Of a DNA stretch of 12,329 bases, positions 11,399-12,329 are shown in pieces. Within the stretch, counting starts at the first letter, position 1, and each line of letters starts with the position of its first letter. The DNA is taken from positions 1-12,329 of the forward strand of contig DAOUTL010000027.1 of the NCBI GenBank assembly GCA_030626685.1, in the 5' to 3' direction. A program made the position numbers and the translations under genes. The DNA comes from Candidatus Bathyarchaeota archaeon (lineage in GTDB: Archaea; Thermoproteota; Bathyarchaeia; Bathyarchaeales; Bathycorpusculaceae). The notes beneath the pieces were generated by a model. That model saw only the letters and a program-made list of their open reading frames with translations, made no database searches and had not been told where the DNA came from.

Positions 11399-12329
11399 TT
11401 ATTCAATTATCTCTCCCTCCAGGTAAGTGACGAAAGCCTTAACGATTCTCACATGCAAGGTCTTGCCGAGAATATTTCCTAAGCCAACATTTTTTAGGAC
11501 GACTGGTTTGTAGGCGAAGTTGCGTCCAATCCAAGAACCTGGAACTTTGCCAACTTCATCCACCAAAACTTCGCCGGTCCAGCCAACCCAACGTTGATTC
11601 CTTTCAAAAGCAACTTTTCTAGCTAAATTGGCTGCCAGACCGCTTCTACGCTTAATCTCGGGAAAAGGCACAGCATCCTCTCGCATCTCTGCAGCAGTGG
11701 TTCCAGGTCTTGTAAAAAACTTTGAAACATTAACTATGTCGGGCTTAACATCCTCAATTAGGCGTAAGGTTCTTTCGAAAGCCTCTTTTGTTTCGCCTGG
11801 AAAACCGCAAATAACATCCGTGGCTATTGTTATCTGTGGAAAATTATCCCTAAAAGCATTCACTATACCCTTGAAATCGTCTACGGAATACAGCCGTCGC
11901 ATGTGCTTCAAAACTTGGTTGTCACCGCTTTGAACTGGCAAGTGAATGAACTTGAAGATTTTTTCGCTTTGAAGAGCCTGAATTAAGCCTTCTAGAATGC
12001 TCTTCGCCAAGTTTGGGGTCATCATGCCGATGCGAATCCTAAAATCCCCTTCAATGCCGCATAAAGCCTTAAGCATTTCTGCAAGATTTGTGCCTATGTC
12101 CAGCCCATAACATGCGGTGTCTTGCGAGGTTACCCAAAACTCCAGAATCCCCATAGCTATATCTTCTTTCACCCTCTCTACGATTTCTTGAATGCTGTAA
12201 CTTCTTAGACGACCCCTAGCGAAGACTACGGCGCAATAAGCACATGAGCCCAAACAACCATAGTTTATGGGAATAATGCCTACAATATGGTTCAACCGTA
12301 GCCGAGGAAGATTTAGGCTGGGTTTAGCA
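11399..12329 (-). CDS. Archaeal MtaB-type tRNA t6A37 methylthiotransferase, C-terminal part
   Basis: The 5' end is beyond the right edge; the frame is open to base 12329, so the TTG at 12295 is internal. About 310 of an expected 420 or so residues are present; the N-terminal UPF0004 domain with its own iron-sulphur cluster is missing from view. Radical SAM cluster ligands are in GCLGSCAYC (CxxxCxxC), followed by the family's ARGRLRSY, EFWVTSQDTACYGLDIGTN, FIHLPVQSGDNQVLKHMRR and ATDVICGFPGET. The C terminus is a TRAM domain (WTGEVLVDEVGK...TLHVRIVKAF). The enzyme adds a methylthio group to t6A37 of ANN-decoding tRNAs, using SAM. It is first in a probable operon with the EF-barrel protein. A neighbouring deaminase could clear 5'-deoxyadenosine, which is inference. 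Confidence 0.92.
   Translation of the reverse strand, partial: AKPSLNLPRLRLNHIVGIIPINYGCLGSCAYCAVVFARGRLRSYSIQEIVERVKEDIAMGILEFWVTSQDTACYGLDIGTNLAEMLKALCGIEGDFRIRIGMMTPNLAKSILEGLIQALQSEKIFKFIHLPVQSGDNQVLKHMRRLYSVDDFKGIVNAFRDNFPQITIATDVICGFPGETKEAFERTLRLIEDVKPDIVNVSKFFTRPGTTAAEMREDAVPFPEIKRRSGLAANLARKVAFERNQRWVGWTGEVLVDEVGKVPGSWIGRNFAYKPVVLKNVGLGNILGKTLHVRIVKAFVTYLEGEIIE

Overview
The window looks archaeal, most likely from the TACK side (a Bathyarchaeia-like genome would fit; this is inference, as no rRNA gene is present). Reasons: several genes have TATA-like boxes about 25-40 bases upstream of the start, some close enough for leaderless transcripts; others have GGTGA/GAGGTGA-type ribosome binding sites. 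The gene set is also archaeal in flavour: an archaeal-type tRNA methylthiotransferase with a downstream EF-Tu-barrel mini-protein, paired PadR regulators, a cis-prenyltransferase and a cobalamin-type radical SAM enzyme. The DNA is AT-rich, with long spacers between genes.

Layout. 1-620 (minus) is the N-terminal part of an MTA/SAH/5'-deoxyadenosine deaminase with a probable leaderless promoter. 822-1790 holds two divergent PadR-family repressors separated by two perfect palindromes. 1791-2773 is mostly decayed DNA: a fragment resembling an archaeal output domain, an abruptly cut HAD phosphatase start and an orphan coding fragment, followed by a 48-residue ORF. 2774-3352 encodes two small unknown proteins in one reading frame, separated by a single TGA. 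3385-3591 is another remnant.

3674-6343 is a polyprenyl-lipid block: a PAP2-type membrane phosphatase divergent from a cis-prenyltransferase, then a polyprenyl-synthetase-fold protein that keeps the metal-binding Asp motifs but has lost the usual IPP-binding residues. An MFS transporter (6546-7781) follows. Convergent to it is a B12-binding-domain radical SAM enzyme (8000-9370) of the class that includes membrane-lipid modifying enzymes. A plausible but unproven reading is a locus for making, dephosphorylating and modifying an isoprenoid lipid.

9432-10487 (minus) has a frameshifted zinc-ribbon pseudogene, an intact flavodoxin, and a fragment of an ABC-type ATPase whose Walker B region is deleted. 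10705-10938 is a small basic unknown protein. 11092 to the right edge (minus) is a two-gene unit: the archaeal MtaB-like tRNA t6A methylthiotransferase (its 5' end outside the window) and a translation-factor-barrel protein.

The window is notable for the number of gene remnants between intact genes, and for several very short ORFs with credible expression signals. No tRNA, rRNA, CRISPR array or intact insertion sequence was seen.
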